DNA from: Heliocybe sulcata
Lineage: Eukaryota; Basidiomycota; Agaricomycetes; Gloeophyllales; Gloeophyllaceae
Direction: 5' to 3'
DNA: 64,000 bases
NCBI GenBank assembly: GCA_004369045.1
Contig: ML213517.1
Coordinates: forward strand, 254,757-318,756
Numbering within the stretch: position 1 is the stretch's first letter; every line of letters begins with the position of its first letter. The notes beneath the pieces were generated by a model. That model made no database searches. It saw nothing but the letters and a program-made list of their open reading frames with translations, and was not told the origin of the DNA. The position numbers and the translations under genes were made by a program. Below, one piece after another: positions 1-12,500 of the stretch.

Positions 1-465
1 GTCGGCACAGGAACGAAAATGGTATCGAGTGTTGTCGCAGAGAAACCGAGGATAGTATGTCGGAGAGTGTGAGGAGAGGATGATATAGACCCAAGAAAGA
101 GTAAGAGAGAGCAAGGTGAGCATCAGAGTAGTCGGAAGTGACGAGGAGCAGAACGACGAATGTGAACGTGAATGCGAAGGTGAAGCGGCGGACAACACGG
201 CCAAAACCCGGATCGAATGGTCACTACGTTGCATGCTTTTCTGCGCATTTCGAGGCCAGCCTTGTGTGCCATCTTGCCGGGAAACACTGTGACAGGTCAA
301 GACTTCTGGCCTTCGATAACCCCATATACCTTCATTTCATCTCCCCGTATCCGCTCCCCATGCCCACGGACCGGCCTAGCACCGCGACCACCACCTCGGA
401 GTGCCCGCCTCAAACCGGCGCGGTGACCGTGAAGATAAAAGCTAAAAGCCAAAAGGAACCCAATA

Positions 466-978
466 CTAACTCCCGTCGATAAGCCGGTTATTATACTGTT
501 GGTACGCCTTGCTCGCGTCGCCCCTGCGCTGGAATTGGACGGCCGCGACGCCCTTGGAGCGCCCAGCGGCATCATAGTGCAGCGTCACCTCTCTGCACGG
601 GCCGACGGTTTGATGAAATAATTCCTATCAATCCAACCCATTTCATATCAGTCTACAGCTCCTTCTAGAATTAGAACGTGAAAGACAACGGACCTTGATT
701 TGCGTCTCGTTGACGTCAAGAGGCAAGTTCGACACCATAATTTTGTCCGCGGGAGGAGCACCAGAAGCAGGCGCAGCTCCAGCATATCGTGCCCTGGGCG
801 GGCTGGTCGCTCCCGCCCCGATGATCTGGGCGCGGCCTCCTGTACCGCGTCTGGTTGAACTGCGACGCATGCCGCCGCGCGGGCGGGTTGCGATGATCTG
901 GGCCACGTCGACGATGAGGAAGGGATTTCAGTATGACCGGAGATAAAGAGAGCAGACCTCGTCGAGGGATTTGTCCAT
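466..978 (-). CDS. mlo3: mRNA export adaptor, Mlo3/Yra1/ALY-type RRM protein
   Basis: Couples splicing and transcription to nuclear mRNA export by binding RNA and handing it to the export receptor. Three exons can be read: 978-958 (MDKSLDE), 897-694 (Arg/Gly-rich N-terminal tail, then the RRM start with RNP2-like KIMVSNLPLDVNE) and 624-466 (ELFHQTVG, then VTLHYDAAGRSKGVAAVQF containing RNP1, then QQYNNRLIDG). The N-terminal MDKSLDE block and the RRM are the family hallmarks. Read straight through, exon 3 stops just after LIDG, giving about 127 residues. Family members usually continue with a KRPMKIE-like strand and a C-terminal Arg/Gly tail. A GT donor lies exactly at that point (470-469), so one or more further exons towards position 300 are possible; I could not recognise them. 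The gene is divergent from RPC31 with 173 bp between start codons. Confidence 0.85.
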
Positions 979-1151
979 TGTATTAGAGGGCGAAAAGAGT
1001 GTCTTGACGAGGACGCGTTCAAGTTGAAGTTGAACGTTGAAGGTCAAGGTGGCGAAAGCTCTGCGGAGTTGCAATATCGTTTTGCAGTGCCGCGGCTATT
1101 TATAGATCTCGTCCTCTAACTCATTTCTCCAATTTCCTCTCATCCTGCACA
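979..1151. promoter_or_regulatory. Shared divergent promoter, mlo3 / RPC31
   Basis: Only 173 bp separate the two start codons, so both core promoters must lie here. An AT-rich TATTTATA stretch is visible near 1096-1103. The pairing of an mRNA export factor with a Pol III subunit suggests constitutive growth-linked expression; that part is inference. Confidence 0.6.
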
Positions 1152-2115
1152 ATGTCTCGAGGCGGCCGCGGCGGGCGGGGAGGAGGTCGTGGTGGCGGGC
1201 GAGGAGGAATGTTTGGTGGAGGAAATGCGCCTCCACTGGGCCTGAGTTTTGCGGATATTCAGTCTCTCTCGAGGGAGGGGACTGCTCTGTACCCTGTACG
1301 CACTCCACCATGTTATTCGAGAAAGGAATCTAAGATATACCACCCATTATTGTTGCTTGTGATTGTATTTTGATTGATACTGGAAGCCAATGGACCCTCT
1401 CCCACAACTTGCAGAGTACAGCACAGAAGAGGCTGAGATCTGCAAGCTCCAGCTCGGCTTCGCAGACCGCCTGCGGAGGTCAGCATACTACATCACAGAG
1501 TCTTCAAAGTCCACCGGTGAGTCACCTGCCTGAATAAACGTTCTACCGATATAGTCCATTAATTGACGTATTTCTAACCATCTCCCGCATGCTCTACAGA
1601 ACTCCCCAAATACTCAGACAAATATCGTCCCTCCGCATCCTCTCAGCCGACACTAAAGCGTAAAGACCTCCACGCGCCCTTCTTCCCGCCCGAGATACTC
1701 GAAGACTACTTTAACCCCAAGCGGCGTAAGAAGAGTACGTCCTTCGTGTCTCCTCCTGTTATCCCTTTCCCACAAACATCATTAATCCTTATTGTGTATA
1801 CAGCCACCAAGAAATCCACCTCCAAGAAAGTCAATCTGGACGAAGTGGCCGACGCGGACGGAGACGAGGATGAGGAGAACGCCTCCGCCCGTTCCTCCCC
1901 GGCTCTCACCGATGAAGACTACGATGTCGACGAGGAGTACGACAACGACTATGCCGATAATTACTTTGACAATGGTGAAAATGACGATATGGACGATCTC
2001 GGCGGCGGCGGGGCGGGCGATGAAGGCGGTGGAGGCGAGTTCTCTTTTTCTAACATACTGTGTGGGAGCGACGTGGCTTACATATTGGTTATGCCTAGGG
2101 TATGATTACGACTAA
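1152..2115 (+). CDS. RPC31: DNA-directed RNA polymerase III subunit RPC31/RPC7
   Basis: Subunit of the Pol III-specific RPC82-RPC34-RPC31 heterotrimer, which acts in initiation at tRNA and 5S genes in the nucleus. Five exons: 1152-1295, 1387-1516, 1601-1735, 1804-2028 and 2099-2115. The protein starts with a Gly/Arg-rich segment (MSRGGRGGRGGG), then GLSFADIQ, then PMDPLPQLAEYS, a helical region with LRRSAYYITES, and ELPKYSDKY, then a basic FFPPEIL...KRRKK patch. It ends with a long Asp/Glu-rich acidic tail, the classic layout of the family at about 215 residues. The last exon is tiny and adds only YDYD. A branch-point-like CTAAC lies in the last intron, and without that splice a less typical tail would be read. 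The window also shows a TATTTATA element between the gene and its divergent neighbour mlo3. Confidence 0.9.
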
Positions 2116-2239
2116 GCCAATCAGCTTGCTGTAAGTGTATGTTGTCTATTCGCCGCCTTCCCGCTGTCTCACTGCGCTCTCAAGATTGTACTTCTAGTAT
2201 TCTATTATGGCCGCCCTGGTCTTCCCCGTTAACGTTCCC

Positions 2240-2610
2240 AGAAAAACCTTCTCAAGAACATGGCGGACGCGCTAGAACCGAAGGATCTCCGTGCGGATGA
2301 GAGAGGAGGGCAATTGCTACTCCAGCGATTCGACGATGCGGTCCTTGATAGGGAAGATCAGATAATTGGCGACCATGTGCGTAATTGCGCTCAAGGACGG
2401 TGAAACGGCGTCTGCAACCTCAGTCGAGCGATTGAACTGCCTGTTAGAACTGTACGAGGCGATGGCAGACCGAAGTACATGGAGTTATAACCAGGTCATA
2501 ATAGCTTCCAGTTTTCGTGCGGTATCCTGTAGATGGACCACCGGTGCGCCTTCGTATGTCTCCTGGTCCGAAGGGGATTCAGTATCTCCACCATGTCTTC
2601 AGGACCGACG
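2240..2610 (-). pseudogene. Decayed BTB/POZ-domain gene
   Basis: On the minus strand, out-of-frame pieces match the BTB proteins at 52-55 kb in this window. One piece reads TYEGAPVVHLQDTA followed by LEAIMTW, where the intact copy has TYEGAPLVHLPDTA and a similar helix. A second reads NYLIFPIKDRIVESLE, where the intact copies have KYIISSIRARIVASLE and KYMISVIRDRIVENLE. The pieces lie in the right order but are separated by frame changes and stops, including a stop just after VESLE. The N-terminal BTB strand and the C-terminal half are not visible. This is a strongly decayed relic, older than the frameshifted copy at 54 kb. It explains most of the gap between RPC31 and the next gene. Confidence 0.7.
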
Positions 2611-2893
2611 AGTGCATGGAGAATAACATAGTATGACTTTCTCGTTCTCGATGTGGACCGTACCTAAAACATTAAGCTACCCTCTTCGAAAGTACACGGG
2701 ATGCTTTGACGTTCTCCATGCATATAATCATGGCCGATGTATAGATGGAAGCAAGAGTGCAAGTCCCACCTTATTTGTGGCAACAAGCTTTCAATCACTT
2801 TCTCACAGTAATTAAGGCGCGCTTGTCGATTACCGTGCTGCTTCCCTCCCAGCAGAGCTTATACCCGACTATGCTCACGGTCTGACGACAATA

Positions 2894-3620
2894 ATGTCGA
2901 CTCAGAGTCCAAGCTCAACCCTCCCTGCTAACGCTTCTAGTACCTCATCAAGCACCCAGAACAATGGCTTCCTCGGCGGGCCCGCTTCTCCGCCTCTGAT
3001 TCTCGCTCTCCTGGCGGTGGGCGTATTCGGGATAGGCGTCGCATCCATGTTGGGATGGCGGAGGGCGCGCGCAGGGAGGTCGATGGTTCTGGGACCCTTC
3101 GGAGTAGAGACGCTTGGCATAGACCGGAACGAAGCGCGGCGGCAAATCCGACAGGACGCGAAAGCTGTCGGAGAGAAGCCGTTATTATGGGACCTCTCCA
3201 GTCTTCCCTTCACGCCGCGCGATGGGCATACACAATTGGGGGACTTCTTGGTACTTCAGTGCACTGCTTACTCCAGGAGATGCAGGATTCCTGATTTGTT
3301 TTTTTGCATAGCCTATCTCGACGTATGTCGCCAGGGATACCAGCGTGCCTGCTTTCCTGGGTCTGCTCTCCCTGTCACCCTCTGGGAGAGTGCAGACTGG
3401 GCGGCATGATGAGCTGCCGCATGGCCGAACCTACTCAGCTCGTGCAGATCGTAGCGGTCTACTTCACGCAGCCTTCGCAATAAGGATGCCGTCCGCGATT
3501 GGTCCCTTTCGGAACAATTGCGATGATGTATGTGGTAAAGAATCTTCTCGCTCCTCCGGTAGCTCTTTTGAGTATACCTTCGGTATACTTCGGTCCAAAG
3601 TATGTGGAGGTGATGGTTGA
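2894..3620 (+). CDS. Small single-pass membrane protein, uncharacterised
   Basis: Two exons fit: 2894-3250 and 3312-3620, joined in phase by a GT...AG intron, for about 221 residues. The N-terminus is Ser/Thr-rich and probably extracytoplasmic. One clear membrane span follows at about residues 32-53 (PPLILALLAVGVFGIGVASM), followed directly by an Arg-rich WRRARAGR segment that would face the cytosol. Distal landmarks are KPLLWDL, LPISTYVARD, LHAAFAIRMPS and FEYTFGIL near the C-terminus. This layout (Ser/Thr stretch, one span, WRR, then a soluble tail with an Ala/Met-Pro strand) recalls a group of uncharacterised Agaricomycete proteins, from memory only. No enzymatic motif is visible. The second exon is less certain than the first. 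Confidence 0.6.
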
Positions 3621-4318
3621 TCCGACGACTTTCTACTGAGTGCATGATCGGACATTGTATGAACCATTTTGAGCAGGGAGTGTCAGTGTACGAGCTCTGG
3701 TGTACAGATAGTTAACTAACATACAGCTTGTAGGGACATAGAATTAATGTATGTGTCTTCCGTATTCCAACCACTTGTATGCTGCGCGCCGCCGGGAGGC
3801 ATATAGCGCTATTACTGCTGAAGGCCACCGGAGTCCAGGAAGTCAGCGAGGGCGACCGAGTGTCCCTGGCATGGCCCAAGTGGAGGAAGCGTCCCAAGAG
3901 CTCGAGAGGCCTGCAAATCTCGTGTTATGTTGTGCGTAGGCAGTCTGGCCGCTTCATAGCTCGGGGCGGGGTGACTGCGCCGCCGCTCCTCGAATGCTCG
4001 TAAAGACTCTCCGGCTGCTTGTACGTGTCAAGAGGTCAGGACGTGATGTCTAAAACAGAAAGCTGGCGAAGAAGTCGACATATGAGTATACGGCAAGAGC
4101 AATCGACAGTTCAGGGAGATCTTGAAGGTGTCCGATGAGATGTCAAGATGATAATAGCAGCAAACCATAATCACAACGCGGAGAAGTAATGCTCTGAAAA
4201 TCGGCCATGACACATTAGAAGTACAGCGGAACAGAAAATGTATGCAGTAGACAAGACGGAGAATAGCAGCATCCAAGATTACCAGGTCATGTCTATATTG
4301 CCAAACGGATAAGAATCA
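3621..4318. other. Intergenic, no gene recognised
   Basis: Between the small membrane protein and the primase gene. A short open stretch at 3779-4003 (plus) has no recognisable domain. An extra 3' exon of the primase could lie at the right end of this interval, but none is convincing. Confidence 0.4.
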
Positions 4319-5793
4319 GGCGATCCGCACATCGAGAAGTCTCCACATACCGGCATCTCTCTTGATCCGCCGAACTTCATCCATTAACGCCATAGCATGC
4401 CTGTCTAACATCTCGATATAGGGCTTCAATGACGTCCTGTCCGAATCTGTGGCTTGAGCGTCAGCATCGCGAACCCGAGAGGAAACAAAGCAGTGACAGC
4501 GCGACGGACCAGAATGATGCTCCTCGCCCTCGGGACTGTCCTGAGCCATCGTTTCGTCCAATTCCTTGAGCAGCTGGCCCACGGTAGGGACCTCCTCGGG
4601 GTCGAAATCGTCGACCTGGTCTGGATCTACCGGTACACAAATTCTACCTGTCTTTGGATGAACACAGAAGGGCGCTTTCAGCAAGTGATTTCGGTGCTTC
4701 GAGACTTCAGCATCGAGTCGCGGATAGGTGTATTGCAGGATTATATCCTCCATAGCTGCTTGCAAAGCTGGCTGATTTCACTTATCAGTTCGCCATAAGC
4801 AGTAAGACTAGGTTGACGCACACGCTGTGAACTGCCCTTGACTTCTCTTTTGAAATCTTGCCATTTCTGCGCCGAGGAGCGTCCCGAGTCGGAGGACCAC
4901 TTATCTTGTAACTTTTGCACTACGGACTGGTCAGGTATCAGATGTAAGAGCGCCTGCCAGCCTTCTTCGGAAGCGAAACAGTCTTGGTCGGTCAGGATTA
5001 GGTCCCCAAAATAATGGGCCAAAGGTTCCAGCGCCGTCCTATGAACACTGAGCATCGGGGAGCATTCTAGTACTAGGGAAACACTCACTTTAACGAGGGA
5101 GGCAGAGGTCGGGAGCCCAGTCTGGCATTGACTTTCTTATGCGAGTCCTTCCCACCAGTGACAACGGCTATCCACGACACGATGGCCTTCCGTTGTTCAT
5201 CGGTCAGCTCCATTGCCTCCTTGTCCGATATCCACAAGTGAATACCACGTCGCCCGGAGTACACCCACAGCAGGTGTTGGTAGCCAAATTGGTCACGAAT
5301 AGAGCTGTCCATGACCTTAACTGCTGCCGCAATGAATGCCCAGCACCGCTTGCAGATTCCAGCATCCGAGCAGCAGGTACGGATTGAATCGTAGTCCGTC
5401 ATATCGATATCGAACACCAGTTCGCGTAGTAATGGCATGAATCCGCCTGGTCTGATAGTCTTCTTGTCTCGTGGCTATTACGACAAAATAAGGACGCAGT
5501 TAGGGAGATGTGAAGGCGCCACTCACTCTAGCGCTGTAGACAGGTCCGATTTCAAATCTTGTAGGGTTGAGCGTGCAAACTTGCTTCTTGAAGTCTTCGA
5601 CCGTGTTGAAAGAGTTGTACCGCAGATACACGTCTCCTTGCAAAGTAAAAGCAAATTCACGGTGGGTGTACAACTTCGTCGGTACGTGTTCATGATTGAG
5701 CCAGTTCATTATCGACTTGAATGGGTAAAGGCGCCTGTAGAACGCGAGCATGAGCTCTGGAGACGGGGCCTCTTGGTCCTTCGCGATAGCCAT
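4319..5793 (-). CDS. PRI1: DNA primase small (catalytic) subunit
   Basis: Catalytic subunit of the Pol alpha-primase complex; makes the RNA primers for replication in the nucleus. Exons run from 5793-5527 (SPELMLAFYRRLYPF), through 5474-5089 and from 5047 onwards, to the 3' end. Visible hallmarks are the catalytic Asp motif VFDIDMTD, a Cys cluster CCSDAGICKRCW that fits the structural zinc site, the conserved SGRRGIHLW nucleotide-binding motif, a downstream DQDCF block and IILQYTYPRLDAEVSKHRNHLLKAPF cores of the C-terminal half (given here in parts). An acidic linker containing EGEEHH probably spans one intron before SLKPYIEML. One intron (5088-5048) is only 41 bp. The last codons (RRIKRDAG and onward) may be spliced to a further short exon, so the 3' end is approximate. 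Confidence 0.92.
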
Positions 5794-6558
5794 TGTAGCG
5801 GATAGTTACTAGTTATGTCGGTCAAGGTCAAAGTCTGGAGCTACCGGAGGGGGTGAAACCGACTGGTGGGAGACACGCAAGAGACGCGTCCAATATTACA
5901 AACAACGCGCTGTGACTGTATGCAACGCAATGTGACCGCTCGCGCTTTGTCACGTCCGAGCACGTGCAGCATTTTGTGGCTTCATCCACGCGCGACGCGG
6001 CCGTTCTTGATAGTTACATACAGGTAGGTGCCCTATCTGACTTAAGTGCACATATACCCAGGATTCTGGCGCATATGCCTATAGTATTTTGCGCGTGAAA
6101 GTATTCAGCCAAGTCTGGTGCTCCTAATATGACTTCTCTATCACTATTTCCAGCCTATGTACGTTCAGGTCCGTCCTTTCTGCTGATTATCCGGCCTCTT
6201 GCAGCGGCTTCGGTGCGAGCACCCGAAAGTGCTGGCTTCTTGAAGCTTTTTTGCCTAAGTAAGGCTGTCTGAGGAGCGCGAACAACCACGATTGGAGGTT
6301 CTGAGTGTTCTGTAGGCCTCTTCTCCTATCATGGCAACTGGCTGCCAATCGTCGAGGGAGGTAATTCGTTCTGCTACGAGTCATTCACCCCTTTCCTTAT
6401 CGGTCACAACCACATGGCTCTGGTCCAAAAATATCCAATGCTTATCGGTGACTTGCTCGCCCGTCGGTGCCGCTCCCGATGCGGACAGCAGCCATACAGA
6501 GAATATTTATTGCTTGAGCGTTGGGCGTCGTTTTCTTGTCAGTCCTCTCATCCGGACG
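5794..6558. other. Divergent intergenic region, primase / ABC transporter
   Basis: About 765 bp between start codons. It holds the MluI box near the primase, a CACGTG near 5960 and a TATA-like area further right. The transporter frame stays open upstream of 6559 but looks like untranslated leader. Confidence 0.4.
5884..5894. promoter_or_regulatory. MluI cell-cycle box next to a CCAAT box, primase promoter
   Basis: ACGCGT at 5884-5889 followed immediately by CCAAT at 5890-5894, about 91 bp upstream of the primase start codon. ACGCGT is the binding site of MBF, which drives G1/S genes including primase subunits in yeasts. Function here is inferred from that precedent and from the position. Confidence 0.55.
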
Positions 6559-9500
6559 ATGTTGCGTTTCCAGCTCCAGGTAGCTGTCTCTCTGGCAGTC
6601 GCCACGGTTGGTAGTCTAGGCTTCCTCTGGTACTATGGCACTGGCGACTACGAGGAAGGCAAGGTCCGTTTACCGGTGTACTCTGATGGAGAGGAGGAGC
6701 TCCAGTCCGACCCGTTCAACATTACGAAGCCAGAGGATCTCATAGACGGGTACCCGGTCGATGAGCAAGGCTTTTGGAATAAGGTGCGTGTAGCAACGTA
6801 TACTTTTAGTGCAATACTCAGAATGCACTAGATGAGGCTCAGGAAGCTCCTGCTGTCTATCTCGCTTGCCATCGTTCTTGCCATCGAGACTATCGGACTT
6901 GGTTTCGCGGCGACGGCAGGAGAGACTCAAGATACCATCGTATCCTCACTTCGCGTTGTCTTCGCTCTTTACTGCTGTGTCCTGGCTGTCTGCTCCGTTA
7001 ACCGGGACAATATCCCTTCGCACTCGCGGTTCATACTGCACCTGTCAATCTTGACTACTCTGGCGACGGCGTTCCTCGGTGCGACTGCCATTCTACCCTC
7101 GTCTTCCCCACCTGTAGCAACGTCCTCCATCTCTGAGAACGCTGGACTGGGTCTTTGGTATACTGCTCTAGCTTTCTACCTCGCTTCTTGCGTCAACTCT
7201 GCCACTACCCCATGGGGCCCTCCATTGCACTATCCACCGGAATACATCTACTCTCAGAAGGTCGTCGAAGCGATCACGTCGCGCTATGACGATAACGTGT
7301 GCGGTGTAGTTGGTGCGTGCTGAATGACCGTTCTCCCACCTCTTCTCGTCCTGACCCGTGCTTAGGCGCGTCCGTCTGGGACACCCTCCTGTTCTCTTAC
7401 ACCACCAAGGTCGTCATGCTTGGGAACATTGCTGAGAGTCTCGACATCGGCGACTTGCCGATCGTGCCTGCGAACATGCGTGCCACAACCTTGTTCGCGA
7501 CGATGCGGCGCACAGTGCGCACAGTGAAACTGCGTGTCGGCAGCTGGACCCCGAAGCCAGGATCTGGGTTGGAGCTTGCTTGGCGCCTGGTGCGCGTCAA
7601 CGCGTCGACGCTCGCGCTGCAGATCACCCTTGCTGCGATCGCAGCTTGCTTGTTCTATGCGCCGGCCTTCTTCTTGAGGAGGCTAGTCAATTACATGGAG
7701 GTGGACCCAGAGAGGAAGAACAGGTCTTGGGGCTTTGCGTACTGCGCTGGTCTATTCTTCGCGAACTGCGTCACCTATTTACGTATGTATTGTCAGCTGA
7801 GTGTGGATGATTTCTTTGTGCTGAAATATTCATTTGGAAAGTCACGGGTCAACTCTGGTCAATTTCGACGACTACGATGCAGGTGCGGCTGAGGATTCAG
7901 TTGAACTCTATCTTGTTCGCGAAGACGCTGGTGAGGAAAGATGTTGTGTCGTCTTCTGGATCGGCTCCAGGCGGCGATGACAAGAAGCCCGACGCAGCCC
8001 GAGAAAACGGAGATACTGAAGGTGCCAAGAGCAAAGATGAAGACGAGGCCGAATTTTCTAGCAAGGCCCAGATTATGACGCTTATGACTACGGATGTGGA
8101 CCGTGTCAGCGAGTTCGCGTGGCATTTGTTCACTCTGATAGGTGAGGTATCCCGGCACTCGGGCTGTGCGTCCAAGCTGAGATGTCCTTCTTGAGACTCC
8201 CCGATTGAGATTGTCATTGGGTCGATGTTCCTGTACAGTCTTTTGGGCGTATCTTGTTTCGTCGGTCTCGCAGTCACTTGCTTGTTCCTCCCGATGAATC
8301 ACTTTGCCGGCAAAGTTGTTGTGCATGCACAGGATAACCTGATGAAGGCCCGGGACGAACGTGTCGCACTCATGAATGAGGTGCGTATGCACCGGTTTCT
8401 TCAGAGGAACTAGGGTGGAAATCAAGTGGCGCGACACTGTAGATTCTGGGCGCTATCCGGATGCTGAAGTTCATGGCTTGGGAACGAAGCTTCGAGGATC
8501 GCGTTATGAAGATCCGCGCGAAGGAGCTGAAGTATCAGAAGCTGAACTATACAATTGAGGTAAGGGCGGTAAAGTCTGTAATCGCCGCTTTGTCCTTACT
8601 AGTTCTCTCCATAGACACTCTTCAACGCAATCTGGTAAGGAATCCGGATTGACGCGGAGTTCACAGAATACCTAGCTGATGGCTTTAAGGAATGGCTCCC
8701 CGATTCTGGTGACATTGGTCTCCTTCTGGCACTTTGCTGTGATCCGCGGACAGACGCTGACGCCGTCCATTGCTTTCACATCGGTACGTGACCTTGGGAG
8801 TCTTGCGGCACTATCATTTTTGTTGATGACTATTCGCAGATCACCAGTAAGTCCTACGATCTCTGGTACAAGGCAGCTCCCAACCCAGTGCCTAGTCTTC
8901 ACTGAGATGAAATTTGCCCTCAACGCATTGCCCGAGACCTTGATTAACATGCTGCAGGTAAGCGACAAGCATCTCACTATTGTAAGATGATAGTCAGAGC
9001 CTTATTTTCCTTTGTAGAGCGCTGTGTCTCTTCGCCGTATTGAAAAGTATCTCAACGGTGCCGAGGTTTCACCCGTCCCTCTTATGGAAAGCGAGAGCTA
9101 CACTATCGCGTTGCAGTCCGCCACCATCACCTGGCCGCAGGATCGCTCGAGGGCCAGTCGCCCTCCGTCCATTGCTGCTACGCCGAAGCAGAAATTCATT
9201 CTCGCTGACTTGAGTCTCAACTTCCCGATTGGCGAGCTGTCGCTGATCTGTGGTAAGCTGGGCTCTGGCAAGACGTTGCTGCTGCTTGGTAGGTAATTGA
9301 GTTCGTTGCTTGTATGACTGTCTCAACGTTTTATGTGCAGCGCTGCTCGGCGAGGCCGATATCTTAACCGGTCAACTAGTCAGTCCGCGGTCCCGACCGG
9401 ATGCCATTGCTTCCTTTACCGGTGTTGTTCCTAAAGAGGATGAGTGGGTCGTTCCGGGCGTTTGTGCATACGTGCCCCAGGTGAGCCTCACCACCCGGAG

Positions 9501-12500
9501 CTGTACTCTAAGAGAAGATGCTCACGAACGCAGTCTGCCTGGCTTCGGAACGCGTCGATCAAAGGTATGGTGGATCGTCGAACGGTATAATTCACTGGTA
9601 TAACACTGAGTTTAGAGAACATTCTCTTCAATCTTCCGTATGTCGAAGAACGGTATCAGAAGACTCTTGAGGTATGTCATGTGATATACGTTTTATTCTG
9701 GCAGAATCCGATTTTGTCTCGCGATCAGGTTTGTGCCCTCGTCAGCGACTTGAAAATTCTTGAAGACGGTGATGATTCTGAAATTGGAGAGCGCGGAGTG
9801 AGTTGAGTGGCACGGTTGTGGAGATCGCTATTCTGAGTGACTTCTAGGTCAATTTGTCGGGTGGACAAAAGGCTCGAGGTGAGAGTAACTTTTATGCGAT
9901 GTCTTTAACTCAACCACAACTGCGCTGCAGTATCGCTTGCTCGAGCGGTTTATTCCCGCGCCTCCATCCTTCTGTTGGATGACGTTCTCTCTGCTGGTAT
10001 GTTCGCTCATAGCTTTTAGTTGTCGTATAACTCATTCTGCTATAGTCGATGCACACACCGCGCACCACCTGTATCACGAATGCTTAAAGGGAGACCTCAT
10101 GCGGGGAAGGACTGTTATTCTCGTATCGCACCACGTGCAACTTTGCGCTCCCGGTGCAAGCTACATCGTCGCTTTAGACAACGGCCGTGTCCAATACCAA
10201 GGGGACCACGACAGTTTCAGGACTTCCGGTGTACTCAATACTCTGATCCAGTCTAACACTGCAGACTCATCCGACGAAAAAGATGAGGGGCCAGCTGCCA
10301 CCGTTGAAGAGGAGGTGGAGGAGTTACAGCCCCAATCTAGCTCTGCGACCGAGTTGAATTCCGAAGCGAGCTCTACCGACGCTACTAATGTTGACTCAGA
10401 AATCAAGCCAGAGAAGAAGAAGAGTCCCAGAAAGCTTGTCGAAGAGGAGAAAAGAGCCGTCGGTCAGTGATATCCTTATCTGGCATTTGAATGCTGCTCA
10501 CGATATCGACGTAGGGAGAATTGGCAGGGACATTTGGCTGACATACGTGAAGGCTTGCGGGGACCAGTGGTACTGGTTATTGTTTGGCTTTGCTTTGCTT
10601 CTGGCTACGCTCAGTCCAGTGTTCGAGAATGGCTGGCTAAAGTATGTGTGTTCCTATCCAGCCCAACACAGTCTAAATGCCTCTTGCAGGATCTGGTCCG
10701 GCGAGTCCCAGACGGGACAGGCAACTCGCAGCCCTGTCTTCTATATCAGCGTGTACGCCGCGGTACGTGACGAGCTCTGAGAAGGTTATCTGCATTGTCT
10801 GAACAGCTCCGCAGATAACAGCAGCCGGTAAGGACTGAGTGATACACCCGTGACTGCATCACTGTCTGAATTCCACATGCAGGTCTAGTTTTGACCACCG
10901 TGAGATGGTTTGTGCTATGTGCGTGTCTCATTCCGGCCATCTTTCGAATATTGCTCATGCCCATCTAGATCACGGATCCATCCACGCGTCTACTGTGCTG
11001 TATAAAAGTATGTTGAAAGAGAACCAAGATGCACACTGGCCACTGAGCTTGATGCTGCGCAGGATTATTGGAAGCAGTTCTTTTCGCTCAGATCCGTTTC
11101 CATGATACCGTTTCTCGCGGTCGCCTCCTCAATCGTTTTGGGAAAGACTTTGAAGGTAAGCGCAATGCCGCGTATCATCTTACAATACTAATCCATAGAT
11201 TGTTCAGGCATCGACAGCAGTTTGTCTGATAACTTCGGACGTAGCATCATGTACGGTTTGAATGTGATCACAACCTTGATCACTGTCAGCGTTGTTGGTG
11301 GTGTGCCTTTCCTGCTCAGCGCTGTTGCCCTCGGATTCGTGTACTTCAGTGGTAAGTACAGCTCTTGCATATATTCTACTGATATAGCTGATTCATTTGC
11401 TTCTGCAGTGGCAAAGGTCTGTTTCGCGACGGTGAATCCTTCTCTCTTCTCAATCAGGTGTTTCAGGTATACGGACAGACATCCCGTGACATGCGTCGGT
11501 TAGGTGCGTTCTGCTCTTCGTAGCGTTTTGCCAGTGACCTAAGTAAAGCGCGTTCAGATTCCGTGACACGTTCTCCATTGTACTCAATTTATGGAGAGAC
11601 CATCGCTGGTGTTGCGATCATCCGAGCTTTCGGTGCTTCCTCCAAGTTCCTTAGGGACATGCTGCGCTGCGTGGATACCGTGGGTTCCAAATGATCATAC
11701 TGACCGCGTGTAACTGAAGTATCCCAGAACACCAACCCATATTATTGGATGTGGGGAGGTAAGGCGATTGCTCCTCGACTAGCAGAATCTGGCTGAAAAT
11801 TTCCCTCTAGTAAATCGGTGGCTATCAGCCCGATATAACCTTCTCTCCGGTGCTGTCGTCGGAATCACGGGGCTTATCGCCATCCTCAACCCCCGTATCG
11901 ACGCATCCCTCGCAGGATTTGCACTCGCCTTTTCATCCACTGTGTTGAATGACGTATGTGTGTTTGTCGTTGCGTCCGCCAGCCCCTGACGACGTTCCCT
12001 TCAGCTCCTGTTCTTGGTAATTGCATGCTGCAATAATGTGACTGGTTTTCGTTTGACGGCCTCCATTTAGGTGAGACGTTTCGTGGGTCTAGAGCAGTCG
12101 ATGGTAAGTTACAGGTGTCTCTACTGTTTCCTCGATCTAATGTATTTCTTTATAGGTTGCCCTGGAGCGTGTCAAGGAATACTCGGAGTTACAACGGGAG
12201 CCTCCGGAGTTTATTGAGCCTCGTCCTCCGCAATCTTGGCCGTCGTCTGGAGCGATCAAAGTCGAGAATCTCGTCATCCGTTATGCGGTCAGTATATCTA
12301 TCTTGGAATGCTTAACAATGCCTAATGTCACCGTAGCCTGAGCTACCCAACGTCTTGCACAGTCTCGATTTTGAGATACGGCCTGGTGAAAAGGTAAGAT
12401 CAGCAGAAAGCTTCGATAACCATCAATGGCTCAAAAGACATTTTTAGGTTGGAGTGTTGGGTCGAACAGGGTCGGGCAAGAGTACACTAGCCTTGTCGTT

